Positions 7,932 through 16,221 of a DNA stretch of 64,000 nucleotides are shown here, one piece after another (position 1 is the first letter of the stretch; each line of letters starts with the position of its first letter). The notes under the pieces were generated by a model. That model was not told the DNA's origin, did not search any database, and was given only the letters and a program-made list of their open reading frames with translations. The stretch is taken from positions 186,001-250,000 of the forward strand of contig NZ_JAUSYD010000001.1 in NCBI RefSeq assembly GCF_030816615.1, in the 5' to 3' direction. The position numbers were made by a program, and so were the translations under genes. The stretch is from Streptomyces sp. B1I3 (lineage in GTDB: Bacteria > Actinomycetota > Actinomycetes > Streptomycetales > Streptomycetaceae).

Positions 7932-10118
7932 GTGATCAGGAAGACAAAGTGGTTGGGGACGCTGGCCCTGGCCTGTGCGCTCACGGTGACGGGGTCTCCG
8001 GGCCCCGCAGGTGCCGCGCCGGGCGAGGGCAAGCTGACCATCAACCTTCTGCGGGACTTCGCCGCCAAGGGCGACCGGAACCCGAACATCCAGGTACCGC
8101 ACGGACCGGGGACGGTCAGGCTCTGCGAGCGGCGCAACCGCCCGTGCCGCACCTACCCGATCGGGGCCGACGGCACCGTCGAGATCGATACCACCACGTG
8201 GACCGGGTCCCCGGGCCGGTACAGCGTCGAACTGCTCGACTGGGCCGACAAGTACGACCCCGCCACCGGGCAGGGCTTCCTCCATCCGTCCCTCGCCGGG
8301 CCGGGGCTCTCGTCGCACCTCGGCTTCGTCGACCTGAGGAACGGCAAGGACGCCACCCTCGACTTCGGGGTGTGGAACCCGGATGACTACTGCCAGGACA
8401 ACCCCGATCTGGCCACACCCTGCCAGCAGGCCGCGACCAAGCCCGGCGGCAAGACCCTGGTCTCCTTCCCCTACACCTCCCGTGGCGACACCCAGGGCAA
8501 CTCCAACAACCCCACGGCGCTCGCCAACGGGACCCAGACCGGCACCGCCTACGGCGTGGCGTACCGCAAGAAGGACCGGCGCATCTTCACCGGCGCGTAC
8601 GCAAAGCGGCACGGCGACTACGGCCCCGGTGGTCCGGGCGCCATCTACGTGACGGATCGGGGCACCGGTGCGACCACCCTCTTCGCCACCGTGCCGAACG
8701 CCGGCACCACCGCCCACAACCAAGCGGACCGCATCGACGCTGACTTCGCAGCTGTGGTGGGACAGGAGTCGCTCGGCGACATCGAGATCTCGGGCGACGG
8801 CTCCCGGCTCTACGTCGTCAACATGAACGACCGCAGCCTCTACACCTACGACGCCACGCAGCCCACTGTCGCGGCGCCCGTCGGCGCTCCGCTGCCCATC
8901 CCCGCCACCGCGTGCACCCCGGCGGCCGACTGGCGGCCGATGGGCCTGGGCATGCGCGACGGGGTCCTGTACGTGGGCGGCGTCTGTTCCGCCCAGAGCA
9001 GCCAGAACGTCAACCAGCTGCGGGCCGTGGTCTGGAAGTTCAACCCGGCCACCGGGACATTCGGCGCCGCGCCCGTCGTCGACGAGCCGCTGGACTTCCC
9101 CCGCGATCCCGCCGTCGACCCCACCCCGGGCAACTGGAAGCCGTGGACCAAGGACGACCTGACGCAGTTCCCCGACGGCGGCAACACGCAGTGGGCCTAC
9201 CCGCAGCCGATGCTCAGCGACATCGAGATCGAGCGCGACGGTTCGCTGATCCTGGGCTTCCGTGACCGCATGGGCGACCAGTCCGGGCTGGCAATCCCCA
9301 ACGCCAACCCGGCCAAGGCCAACGTCATCGAGAGCATCGCGACCGGCGGCGACCTCTACAGGGTCTGCCGCACGATCACCGGCGCGTACGAGTGGGAGGG
9401 CGGCGCGGCCTGCCCGCGCACCGGCAGCGAGTTCTACAAGGGTGACGAGTGGTTCACGGGAGGCAGCCACCTGGAGACCGTGCAGGGCGCCCTGGCACTG
9501 CCGCTCGGTGGGGACCGCGTGGCCGCCACCGTGATGGACCCGGTCCGGACGGTCAATTCCACCGGTGCCGGCTTCTTCGACCGCTGGCAGGGTGACCGCG
9601 GTGCCGACCCGTCGCAGCAGGGGCTCGGCCTCTCCTACGCAGACGACGGCGGCTTCGGCAAGGCCAACGGCCTCGGCGACCTGGAGCTGCTCTGTGACGA
9701 GCCGCCGGTCCAGATCGGCAGCCGGGTGTGGCTCGACAAGGCCGACGGCACCCAGAGTTATGACGAGACCGCGGGCATCCCCGGTGTGACGGTGATCCTG
9801 CGCGACGCGACGGGTCAGGAGATCGCGCGCAAGAAGACCGACGCCAAGGGCGAGTACTACTTCGACCACCGCGACGGCCTGCGCCCCAACACCCAGTACA
9901 CACTGGAGTTCGACAAGTCGACGGTCCAACCGACCGCCGACTACGAGGCGGAGGAACTCGAGTGGACCCCGAACACCGGCCCCAACCCGGCGACCAACTC
10001 CGACGCGGAGCCGGACGGCGGTGATCCCCAGGCGGACACCGCTACGGCGGACGTCACCACCGGCCCACCCGGCACGATCGACCACGACATCGACGCGGGT
10101 CTATGGGTCGCCAGCTGA
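7932..10118 (+). CDS. Large secreted protein with C-terminal SdrD B-like (Cna-B-type) domain
   Basis: The GTG at 7932 is favoured by GAGGG five bases upstream; an ATG at 7920 in frame lacks an RBS. The roughly 728-residue product starts with a Sec signal peptide (IRKTKWLGTLALACALTVTG, cleavage after AGA). The central part looks like a surface propeller-type domain with GDIEISGDGSRLYVVNMNDR repeats of strand-like pattern (ALANGTQTGTAYGVAYRKKD, SDIEIERDGSLILGFRDRMG). The C-terminal 130 residues match SdrD B-like domains: VWLDKADGTQSYDETAGIPG, VTVILRD, and GEYYFDH. No LPXTG anchor or membrane anchor follows, so it is probably released. Ligand unknown. A strong terminator follows at 10184. Confidence 0.85.
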   Translation: MIRKTKWLGTLALACALTVTGSPGPAGAAPGEGKLTINLLRDFAAKGDRNPNIQVPHGPGTVRLCERRNRPCRTYPIGADGTVEIDTTTWTGSPGRYSVELLDWADKYDPATGQGFLHPSLAGPGLSSHLGFVDLRNGKDATLDFGVWNPDDYCQDNPDLATPCQQAATKPGGKTLVSFPYTSRGDTQGNSNNPTALANGTQTGTAYGVAYRKKDRRIFTGAYAKRHGDYGPGGPGAIYVTDRGTGATTLFATVPNAGTTAHNQADRIDADFAAVVGQESLGDIEISGDGSRLYVVNMNDRSLYTYDATQPTVAAPVGAPLPIPATACTPAADWRPMGLGMRDGVLYVGGVCSAQSSQNVNQLRAVVWKFNPATGTFGAAPVVDEPLDFPRDPAVDPTPGNWKPWTKDDLTQFPDGGNTQWAYPQPMLSDIEIERDGSLILGFRDRMGDQSGLAIPNANPAKANVIESIATGGDLYRVCRTITGAYEWEGGAACPRTGSEFYKGDEWFTGGSHLETVQGALALPLGGDRVAATVMDPVRTVNSTGAGFFDRWQGDRGADPSQQGLGLSYADDGGFGKANGLGDLELLCDEPPVQIGSRVWLDKADGTQSYDETAGIPGVTVILRDATGQEIARKKTDAKGEYYFDHRDGLRPNTQYTLEFDKSTVQPTADYEAEELEWTPNTGPNPATNSDAEPDGGDPQADTATADVTTGPPGTIDHDIDAGLWVAS

Positions 10119-10183
10119 CCTCATGGCCTCGGACCGGTACGGCCTCATGACCGCTTGACGCCACACCGCACCGCACCGACAGA

Positions 10184-10215
10184 CCGGGAGGAACCCGACT
10201 ACGGGTTCCTCCCGG
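10184..10215. terminator. Bidirectional intrinsic terminator, 14-bp perfect stem
   Basis: CCGGGAGGAACCCG and CGGGTTCCTCCCGG are exact complements around the loop ACTA. It lies between the convergent genes ending at 10118 and 10238 and can serve both; as is common in Streptomyces there is no long T-run. Confidence 0.85.
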
Positions 10216-10237
10216 CGCTGATTCGAAGGCCCGTCCG

Positions 10238-11446
10238 TCAGGCGAACAGCGAAGAGCCCAGAGGGCGTAGCGCCGAGAACCCGGGCAGCACCAGGTAGGT
10301 ACCGGAAGCTGTCGCCGTGGCGAAGGCGGACAGCTCGTCGCCGTCGTCCAGCCGCCGCTGGGTCTCCACGTACGTCCGCAGCTCCCGCTGGAAGGCGATG
10401 AACAGCAGGCCCTGATCGTCCGGCCCGTTGGAGAAGCTGTAGCCCCGGCGCAGCATCAGTCCGCTCCCGGTCGCCGCCGGATGGGCCCGCCGGACATGGG
10501 ACATCAGCGGGACCAGGTACCTGCCGTCCGGCGTCTTCGCTCCGAGGTCGACGGCCGCTGCCGGCCCGCCGCCGCTGAGCGGCGCCGCGTCGGACCTCCG
10601 TCGGCCGACGACCCGTTCCTGCCGCGTGACGTCCTGGGCGAGGAAGCCCGCCACGTCCAGGCGCAGCCTTCGGACTACGGCGACGGTGGCTCCGCGGACC
10701 CGCTCAGGCCCGGCCAGCCAGACCTCCCGGGCCAGATCCCGCTCCGTACGCGGGACGGATACGCCGTCGAGGAACCCCAGCAGGTTGCGCACGGGACCGG
10801 GTTCGCGGACGGGCGGCCGGAAGCCGTCCTGGGACCAGCGCGGTAGCGCCGACCTCTCGCCGAGCCAACTCGTCAGGAGCCGCTCGGCATGTGCCACCAC
10901 CTGCGGATCCGCGGCGCAGATCTGTACCATCAGGTCCCCCTGACGTGCGAGGTCCGGCACGGCCTTGTCGAGCGCTTCCGGCAGCCCTGCCGCCCCGGGC
11001 AGCCGGCCGTCCACCGCCGCGACCAGGCGCGGGCCGACTCCGACCGTGACACTGAGATCCCCCGGCGGGAGCCCACCCAGTTCTTCGCCGGCACCCCCGC
11101 AGACATCCAGCACCCGCCGGCCGAGATCGGACAACAGTGCGGCTGGGTAGCGCACTTCGCCGGCGCCACGGTCCGCCGCACCGCCGGGGGGTGTCAGGTC
11201 GAAGACCGTCAGGACCGTGTACTGCTGCGGCTGCGCAGGACGGTCCACTCCCGCCTGCCTCGGCCCCTCGGGTGCTACGGCCGCAGCGGCCGCCGCCCCG
11301 GTGACGCCCGTGACTGCCTCCGGAGCACGAGCGGCCGGGCGCCGGTCCCTGCCCGCGACCGCCCACCCCGCCGCCGCGGCCGGTACCGCGACCGCGAGTC
11401 CGCCCAGGAGCCGGCGTCGGTACAGCGGCGACGGTTGCGGATCCAT
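10238..11446 (-). CDS. DyP-type peroxidase, Tat-exported (EfeB-like)
   Basis: The 402-residue protein starts MDPQPSPLYRRRLLGGLAVA, a twin-arginine-type leader followed by a hydrophobic stretch and an Ala-rich cleavage area. The DyP fold is shown by FDLTPPG near residue 80-90, the haem-pocket motif GFLDG (GxxDG, with the distal Asp), the proximal His region LMSHVRRAHP, the distal-Arg segment LMLRRGYSFSNGP and QGLLFIAFQREL. Family members oxidise dyes, lignin-like phenols or act in haem/iron uptake with EfeO and EfeU; neither partner gene is here, so a stand-alone extracytoplasmic peroxidase is likely. A longer start at 11470 is possible. It is divergent from the lipoprotein operon at 11522. 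Confidence 0.92.
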   Translation of the reverse strand: MDPQPSPLYRRRLLGGLAVAVPAAAAGWAVAGRDRRPAARAPEAVTGVTGAAAAAAVAPEGPRQAGVDRPAQPQQYTVLTVFDLTPPGGAADRGAGEVRYPAALLSDLGRRVLDVCGGAGEELGGLPPGDLSVTVGVGPRLVAAVDGRLPGAAGLPEALDKAVPDLARQGDLMVQICAADPQVVAHAERLLTSWLGERSALPRWSQDGFRPPVREPGPVRNLLGFLDGVSVPRTERDLAREVWLAGPERVRGATVAVVRRLRLDVAGFLAQDVTRQERVVGRRRSDAAPLSGGGPAAAVDLGAKTPDGRYLVPLMSHVRRAHPAATGSGLMLRRGYSFSNGPDDQGLLFIAFQRELRTYVETQRRLDDGDELSAFATATASGTYLVLPGFSALRPLGSSLFA

Positions 11447-11521
11447 CGAGGCGTCACAATGAGTGTCCACGCGAACACTTTAAGGTAGCGATCAACTCCG
11501 CCAGCAACCGGAAGGACCCTC

Positions 11522-12889
11522 GTGATGCCACTCGTCCGCCGCCGATGCGGCGGCCGTCGCCGCTTCGTCCCGGCCGCCGTCGTGACTGCCACCGCGCTGC
11601 TGTGTGCAGGCTGTTGGGCTTCGCCGACGGATCCGCCGTCGGCCAAGAACACCGCTCCCGCGACCATCCGGGTGCCGTCTCAGGCAGCCACCATCAACAC
11701 CGCGCTCGATCGGGCGCGGCCGGGCGACCTCGTGCTGGTCTCGCCCGGCGTCTACCACGAGAGCGTACGGATCCGCACCGAACGAGTGAACCTGCGCGGC
11801 ACCGACCGGGGCAGAGTGGTCATCGACGGCCAGGGCCGACGCGCCAACGGCGTGATGGTCACCGCTCCCGGCGTCTCGGTCGAGAACCTGACCGTCCGCA
11901 ACCACCTCCTCAACGGCGTGCTCGTCACCGGCATGAGCGACGGCAACGGCGGCCTCGCCAGGGGCAGTGACGGCTATCGGCACCTCGACCCGGCCAAGTT
12001 CCCCCCGCTGAAGGGCTTTCGGGTGCGCTACGTCACCGCTCACGCGAACGGCCTCTACGGCATCTACGCGTTCAACGCCCAGCACGGCGTCCTGGAACAC
12101 AACCACGCTTCGGGCAGCGCCGACTCCGGGCTCTACGTCGGCCAGTGCAAGCCCTGTCACATCCTCGTCCGCGACAACGTCGCCGAGCACAATGCCATCG
12201 GCTACGAGGGGACCAACGCCAGTGGGCCGATCTGGGTGCTGCGCAACCGCTTCGCCGGAAACCGGGTGGGGCTGACGGTCAACTCCGACTACCAGGAGGC
12301 CTACGTCCCCCAGCAGGGCGGCACCGTCGCCGGGAACCTGATCGCCGACAACGCGGACCCGGCCACCCCCGAACAGGCCGACGGCGCCTTCGGTATCGGC
12401 ATCGGCATCGCCGGCGGGCAGGGCAACGAACTCCTCCACAACCGGATCACCGGCAACCCCCGGGCAGGCGTCGTACTCGCCTCCAACGAGGACCTCGCCC
12501 CGACGGAGAACCGGCTCCGCGAGAACACGCTCACCGGCAACGGCGTGGACATCGCCTACCGCGCCTCCGTACGAGCGCCCGGGCGCGGGAACTGCCTGGA
12601 CGGCAACACCCTGAGCACCACCCTGCCCGGCAACCTGGAGTCCATCGCCACCTGCCCGCACGGCCATCCCGAGGCCGCCGGCCAGTCCCCGCGCACCGAC
12701 CCCGCGCCTCCCGGCATCCCCTTCCTGGACGTCCCTCCGCCGCCGGCCCAGCCCTCGCTGCCGGACGCCGCGACCGCGCCGTCCTCCCCCGCCGACGGAC
12801 TGCCCGGCCCCGTCGATCCCGGCGGGGTGCCTCTGCCCGGCCCCGATCTGTTCGCCGACCGCAGCCGGCCGACGACCCCAGCCCGATGA
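11522..12889 (+). CDS. Lipoprotein with right-handed parallel beta-helix (NosD-like)
   Basis: The 455-residue product has a lipoprotein signal (AAVVTATALLCAGC, lipobox L-C-A-G-C near residue 31) and then a series of short parallel beta-helix rungs: ATINTALDRARPGDLVLVSP, RVNLRGTDRGRVVIDG, GVSVENLTVRNHLLNGVLVT, HGVLEHNHASGSADSGLYVG, LVRDNVAEHNAIGYEG and so on, typical of NosD/pectate-lyase-like carbohydrate-binding folds. It ends with a Pro-rich tail. GTG 11522 and ATG 11525 are both possible starts after GGAAGGA. Its stop overlaps the next start (ATGA), so the two lipoprotein genes are translationally coupled. It probably acts on or binds an extracellular polymer; that is inference. Confidence 0.88.
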   Translation: MMPLVRRRCGGRRRFVPAAVVTATALLCAGCWASPTDPPSAKNTAPATIRVPSQAATINTALDRARPGDLVLVSPGVYHESVRIRTERVNLRGTDRGRVVIDGQGRRANGVMVTAPGVSVENLTVRNHLLNGVLVTGMSDGNGGLARGSDGYRHLDPAKFPPLKGFRVRYVTAHANGLYGIYAFNAQHGVLEHNHASGSADSGLYVGQCKPCHILVRDNVAEHNAIGYEGTNASGPIWVLRNRFAGNRVGLTVNSDYQEAYVPQQGGTVAGNLIADNADPATPEQADGAFGIGIGIAGGQGNELLHNRITGNPRAGVVLASNEDLAPTENRLRENTLTGNGVDIAYRASVRAPGRGNCLDGNTLSTTLPGNLESIATCPHGHPEAAGQSPRTDPAPPGIPFLDVPPPPAQPSLPDAATAPSSPADGLPGPVDPGGVPLPGPDLFADRSRPTTPAR

Positions 12890-13644
12890 CTCGCGCCCCC
12901 CGCCGGCCCGCCCGGTCCGCCCTCCTGCTGGCCGCACTGCTCGCCTCGGCGGCCTGCACCGGGCCGGCCACCGACCGGCCCGCCGACGACAAGGCGGCAC
13001 TGACGGAGCAGCAGGCCGAGCTCCTTGCTCTGACCCGGTTCACCAACTACCGCAGCGCCGCCGGAACCGTCACTGCCACCATCCCGGTGCAGGGCCGGAC
13101 CCTCCGGCTCGACGGCCGGCTCGACTGGCGCGTGCACACCGGCTACGCCGAACTGCGCGACGAGACCCCTGGAGCCGCCACCCGCTGGCGCCACCTGCTC
13201 CGCTGGAACCGCGGCACGGTCTCGGCCCGCTTCAACTGGACCGGCCCGCGCCCCGACGAACCCCCGGCCGACGGCTGGAGCGAGCGCCGCCTGGAACCCC
13301 GCTCGGCCACCGTGGACAGCACCCTGCTCCTGCTGCTCTCGCTCGGCTCCGACCGGCCCGAGAACGCCCAGCTCCTCGTTCGCAGCAGCGCACGTTTCCT
13401 CGGACACGAGAAGATCTCCGGGGTCCCGGTCACGGTCTTCTCCGGCCCCGGCACCGCCGATGCGCCCGGCTCCACAGCGCAGTCCGCACCCGGGACTCCG
13501 GGCCGCACCCGCTACTGGATCGACGCCGACGGCGGCCTGCGCCGCTTCGCCGCGCGCCTGGGAGGCTCCGGCACCTGGATGACCGCCGACATCTCCCGAC
13601 AGCCACCGTCACCCCCCACCCCCTCGGCCTCCGCCGCCCCATGA
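12886..13644 (+). CDS. Lipoprotein of unknown function (LolA-like size), coupled to beta-helix lipoprotein
   Basis: The ATG at 12886 overlaps the preceding stop codon. The 252-residue product has a signal peptide ending in a lipobox (LLLAALLASAAC, Cys near residue 24) and a soluble extracytoplasmic domain with a strand-rich pattern: FTNYRSAAGTVTATIPVQ, TLRLDGRLDWRVHTGYAELR, ILARFLGHEKISGV-type segments and RTRYWIDADGGLRRFAARLG. This layout resembles LppX/LolA-like lipid-binding folds often seen in actinobacterial lipoproteins, but the assignment is only structural intuition. It is probably made together with the upstream lipoprotein as a membrane-attached pair. Confidence 0.82.
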   Translation: MTRAPRRPARSALLLAALLASAACTGPATDRPADDKAALTEQQAELLALTRFTNYRSAAGTVTATIPVQGRTLRLDGRLDWRVHTGYAELRDETPGAATRWRHLLRWNRGTVSARFNWTGPRPDEPPADGWSERRLEPRSATVDSTLLLLLSLGSDRPENAQLLVRSSARFLGHEKISGVPVTVFSGPGTADAPGSTAQSAPGTPGRTRYWIDADGGLRRFAARLGGSGTWMTADISRQPPSPPTPSASAAP

Positions 13645-13974
13645 CCACTTCACCGAGCCGCCGGGAGCAATCTGGGACCGATGCCCCCCCCGGCGCCCTT
13701 CGGGGCTCCCCCACACCGCCCGAGGCCGAGGCCGCGAAACGGGCTGCCGTGGCGTTCGGTGCGCACGCTGATGTCGCCGACCACTGCCCCACACCGGGAG
13801 GCGACGCTGCGCCCCGGTCCAACTCGTCTCCGCAGAAGAGGGCCGGGGCGCCGGTTTGCCTACCCACGAATTTTCGGAGTTCGGGGGTCTGCGGATGTCG
13901 AGAACGTGCCACCGGCACCGTCCCAGGGACATCAGCGGCCATCACGGCCGCACGAGGAAGAAGGAGAAACCGGC
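13645..13974. other. Gene-free stretch before the VOC gene
   Basis: Nothing recognisable is coded here. The region ends with AAGGAG at about 13961, the ribosome binding site of the gene at 13975. The promoter of that gene should lie in the last 100-150 bp. Confidence 0.4.
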
Positions 13975-14415
13975 ATGGCTGTTCTGCGGATGGACAACGT
14001 CGGCATCGTCGTCGAGGACCTCGACGCCGCCATCGCGTTCTTCTTGGAACTCGGTATGGAGCTGGAGGGCAGGACGGAGGTCGAGGGCCCCGTCGCCGAC
14101 CGGTGCACCGGACTCGACGGCGTCCACTGTGACATCGCGATGGTCCGGACCCCGGACGGTCACGGCCGACTCGAGCTGGCGAGGTACCGCAGCCCCGCGG
14201 TGATCAGCGCCGGGCCGCGCACCCGGCCGCACAACATCCTGGGTACGCACCGCGTCATGTTCGCCGTCGACGACATCGAGGACACCGTTGCCCGCCTGCG
14301 CCCTCACGGCGCCGAACTCGTCGGCGGGATCGCCCGGTTCGAGGACAGCTATCTACTCTGCTACGTCCGCGGCCCCGAGGGCATCATCGTCGGACTGGCC
14401 GAGCAACTGAACTGA
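13975..14415 (+). CDS. VOC family protein (glyoxalase/bleomycin resistance fold)
   Basis: The 146-residue product contains two beta-alpha-beta-beta-beta modules. The first is MDNVGIVVEDLDAAIAFFLE; the second starts THRVMFAVDDIEDTVARLRP and ends YVRGPEGIIVGLAEQL. His/Glu residues at the expected metal-ligand positions (HCDIAM, LELARY, HRVMFA, PEGIIVGLAE) suggest a metal-dependent member, substrate unknown. The ATG at 13975 is preceded by AAGGAG with a nine-base gap. It is convergent with the DoxX-like remnant at 14464. Confidence 0.88.
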   Translation: MAVLRMDNVGIVVEDLDAAIAFFLELGMELEGRTEVEGPVADRCTGLDGVHCDIAMVRTPDGHGRLELARYRSPAVISAGPRTRPHNILGTHRVMFAVDDIEDTVARLRPHGAELVGGIARFEDSYLLCYVRGPEGIIVGLAEQLN

Positions 14416-14463
14416 GCAACCGGGCCCTGATGCAGCTGCTGCGCGGCATTCCGCCGGTCCGGT

Positions 14464-14730
14464 TCACCGCGCGACGGCGAGGACGAGAGCCGTAGTGGCC
14501 AAAGTCAGATAGCCGCCAGGAAAAGCGATGTCGTCATGGACGCGAGCGCGGATGTGTGCGGCGATGGCGCCGATGAGGAACAGGACCAGCCCGGTCGCGG
14601 CGATAACACCGGTGACCGGGACACCCATGAGACCGAGGAGGAGACCGGCGGTTCCTGCGGCCTTGAGCGCAGCGAGCCACGGGAGCCAGGTCTGCGGGAA
14701 GAAGTCCACCGTCGACGCGACCGCGCCGAC
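14464..14730 (-). pseudogene. DoxX-like membrane protein, N-terminally truncated
   Basis: The reverse strand encodes the last three membrane segments of a DoxX-like protein: LPWLAALKAAGTAGLLLGLM, GVIAATGLVLFLIGAIAAHI and YLTLATTALVLAVAR. Family members are about 115-130 residues and begin with one more membrane helix; here that helix is missing and the frame upstream is Arg/Pro-rich sequence with no similarity. A short start inside is possible, but the more likely reading is a remnant whose 5-prime end was lost by rearrangement near 14730. Confidence 0.6.
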
Positions 14731-15028
14731 ACTCACACTCGAGCCGGGGCCGGCTCCGGGCATCCGCCTGGACAGCACCGTCGACCCACGCCGACCTGGG
14801 CGACGTGCGGGGGGTCGGCGGACCACCGAGGCCGACGCCGTCCACAAGTGGCCGACGTGGGCGTCGGTCGGGATGGAAGGTGGTCTCCAAAAGGCCCACC
14901 GATGCTTGCAAGCCGTCGGTGAGGCGCCGGGAAGAGGTCAAGGTCCGCGAGACGAGCGACGCGATTGTCGGCGCGGTCACCGGAACCCTCGCTGACAAGC
15001 GGCTGCCGGACCAGGGCACCCCAATTCT
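14731..15028. other. Rearranged gene-free stretch
   Basis: This stretch separates the truncated DoxX gene from the M24 peptidase promoter. On the plus strand about 14880-15020 encodes VRETSDAIVGAVTGTLADKR, which looks protein-like and may be a scrap of a lost gene, but it has no start, no RBS and no recognisable family. Confidence 0.3.
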
Positions 15029-15060
15029 AATACCGGTATAGTATGGACGGTATAGTTATT
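15029..15060 (+). promoter_or_regulatory. AT-rich promoter/operator with palindrome and direct repeat
   Basis: The 10-mer ATACCGGTAT (15030-15039) is a perfect palindrome, and CGGTATAGT occurs twice (15034-15042 and 15049-15057), a 15-bp period. Each copy contains TATAGT, a good -10-like hexamer. The block stands out against the GC-rich surroundings and lies 23 bp before the ATG at 15083, so it very probably contains the promoter and an operator for that gene. Confidence 0.55.
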
Positions 15061-15082
15061 GGCATCGCGAGAAGGACGCCGC

Positions 15083-15865
15083 ATGATCGAGATCCTGAAC
15101 CACACCCGCCTGACCCGAGCAAGAGACACAGGCGCCCTGGTTGCCGGCATCCTGCAGACGTTGAAGGGCCGTAGCACGATCGGCACGAACCTTCTGGACA
15201 TCGACCGGTGGACCAAGGCCATGATCATCGAGGCGGGAGCCACGTCCTGTTACGTCGACTACGCGCCGTCCTTCGGACGCGGCCCGTTCGGCCACTACAT
15301 CTGCACGGCCGTAAACGACGCGGTGCTCCACGGAAGGCCGCACAACTACACGCTCGCCGACGGTGATCTGCTGACACTCGACCTCGCTGTCTCCAAGGCC
15401 GGGGTCGCCGCAGACGCCGCCATCAGCTTCATCGTGGGTGACACAAAGCCCCCGGAGAGCGTCGCGATGATCAGCGCAACTGAACGCGCGCTGGCGGCGG
15501 CGATCGCCGCCGCCGGGCCCGGGGCCCGCATCGGTGACATCTCTCATGCCATCGGCACGGTTCTCAGCGAGGCGGGCTACCCCATCAACACCGAGTTCGG
15601 CGGTCATGGCATCGGATCAACGATGCACCAGGACCCGCACGTACCGAACACCGGACGGCCTGGCCGTGGATACAAACTGCGCCCCGGGCTACTACTGGCA
15701 CTGGAGCCGTGGGTCATGGCGGACACCGCGCAACTCGTCACCGATGCCGACGGGTGGACACTCCGAAGCGCGACAGGCTGCCGCGCAGCACACAGCGAGC
15801 ACACGATCGCCATCACCGACGACGGAGCCGAAATCCTCACCTTGCCGGAGCAGACGCAGCCCTGA
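15083..15865 (+). CDS. M24 family metallopeptidase (type I methionyl aminopeptidase-like)
   Basis: The 260-residue protein has the full pita-bread fold and all metal ligands: His83 in AVNDAVLHG (substrate His), Asp100 and Asp111 (TLDLAVSKAGVAAD), His175 (GGHGIGSTMHQDP), Glu208 (LALEPWVM) and Glu239 (HSEHTIAI). It is therefore expected to be an active dinuclear aminopeptidase in the cytosol. The N-terminus (MIEILNHTRLTRARDTGALV) is family-like, and GAGAAGGA precedes the ATG. Because it has its own promoter and is outside the ribosomal-protein cluster where the housekeeping map sits, it is probably an accessory paralogue, sometimes linked to antibiotic or stress response; that is inference. Confidence 0.92.
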   Translation: MIEILNHTRLTRARDTGALVAGILQTLKGRSTIGTNLLDIDRWTKAMIIEAGATSCYVDYAPSFGRGPFGHYICTAVNDAVLHGRPHNYTLADGDLLTLDLAVSKAGVAADAAISFIVGDTKPPESVAMISATERALAAAIAAAGPGARIGDISHAIGTVLSEAGYPINTEFGGHGIGSTMHQDPHVPNTGRPGRGYKLRPGLLLALEPWVMADTAQLVTDADGWTLRSATGCRAAHSEHTIAITDDGAEILTLPEQTQP

Positions 15866-15892
15866 GGCCGGAGCTCCGTGTTGCCTTGCTCG

Positions 15893-16160
15893 AAGTGCCC
15901 CGCACCTTCCCGCCACGAGGCGGGGCAAGCCGACCGGGGATCTCGGCCTCCACGAGACCGGGACGACACCGATGCGCTGGCTGGCCGCCCGGCGACTGCA
16001 GCTCGCGCGGCAATTGCTGGAGCGCACTGACGAGCCGGTGGGCATGATCGCCGCACGGGCGGGTTTCGACACAGGGACTGCGATGCACCAGCACCTCAGG
16101 GAGGCGTTGGGCGTGTCACCGCGCGCGTACCGCAATACGTTCCGGGGAACGGAGCGAGCG
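15893..16160 (+). pseudogene. AraC family regulator, C-terminal DNA-binding remnant
   Basis: One frame encodes GLHETGTTPMRWLAARRLQL, ARQLLERTDEPVGMIAARAG and FDTGTAMHQHLREALGVSPR, followed by AYRNTF: the double helix-turn-helix of AraC/GlxA-type regulators. The ligand or DJ-1-like domain that should precede it is missing; the upstream sequence is the tail of the M24 gene. No start codon or RBS fits, so this is a truncated relic. Confidence 0.7.
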
Positions 16161-16221
16161 CTACACGCGCGGCGTCGGTCGCTCCCCCGAGATGGCCGAG
16201 ACACGCGCGCCCGGGCGGGTC

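Noticed and set aside
7827..10085. Long reverse-strand open frame opposite the secreted SdrD-like gene
   Set aside because: Its Val/Gly/Arg-rich composition is that of an antisense frame of a high-GC gene; the plus strand has a signal peptide, RBS and recognisable domain.
10238..11446. Ferrous-iron transporter component EfeB in an efeUOB operon
   Set aside because: The DyP fold fits, but EfeU and EfeO genes are absent on either side.
11492..13000. 502-codon reverse-strand frame over the two lipoprotein genes
   Set aside because: Shadow of real genes; no RBS, low-complexity product, and the plus strand encodes two lipoproteins with lipoboxes.
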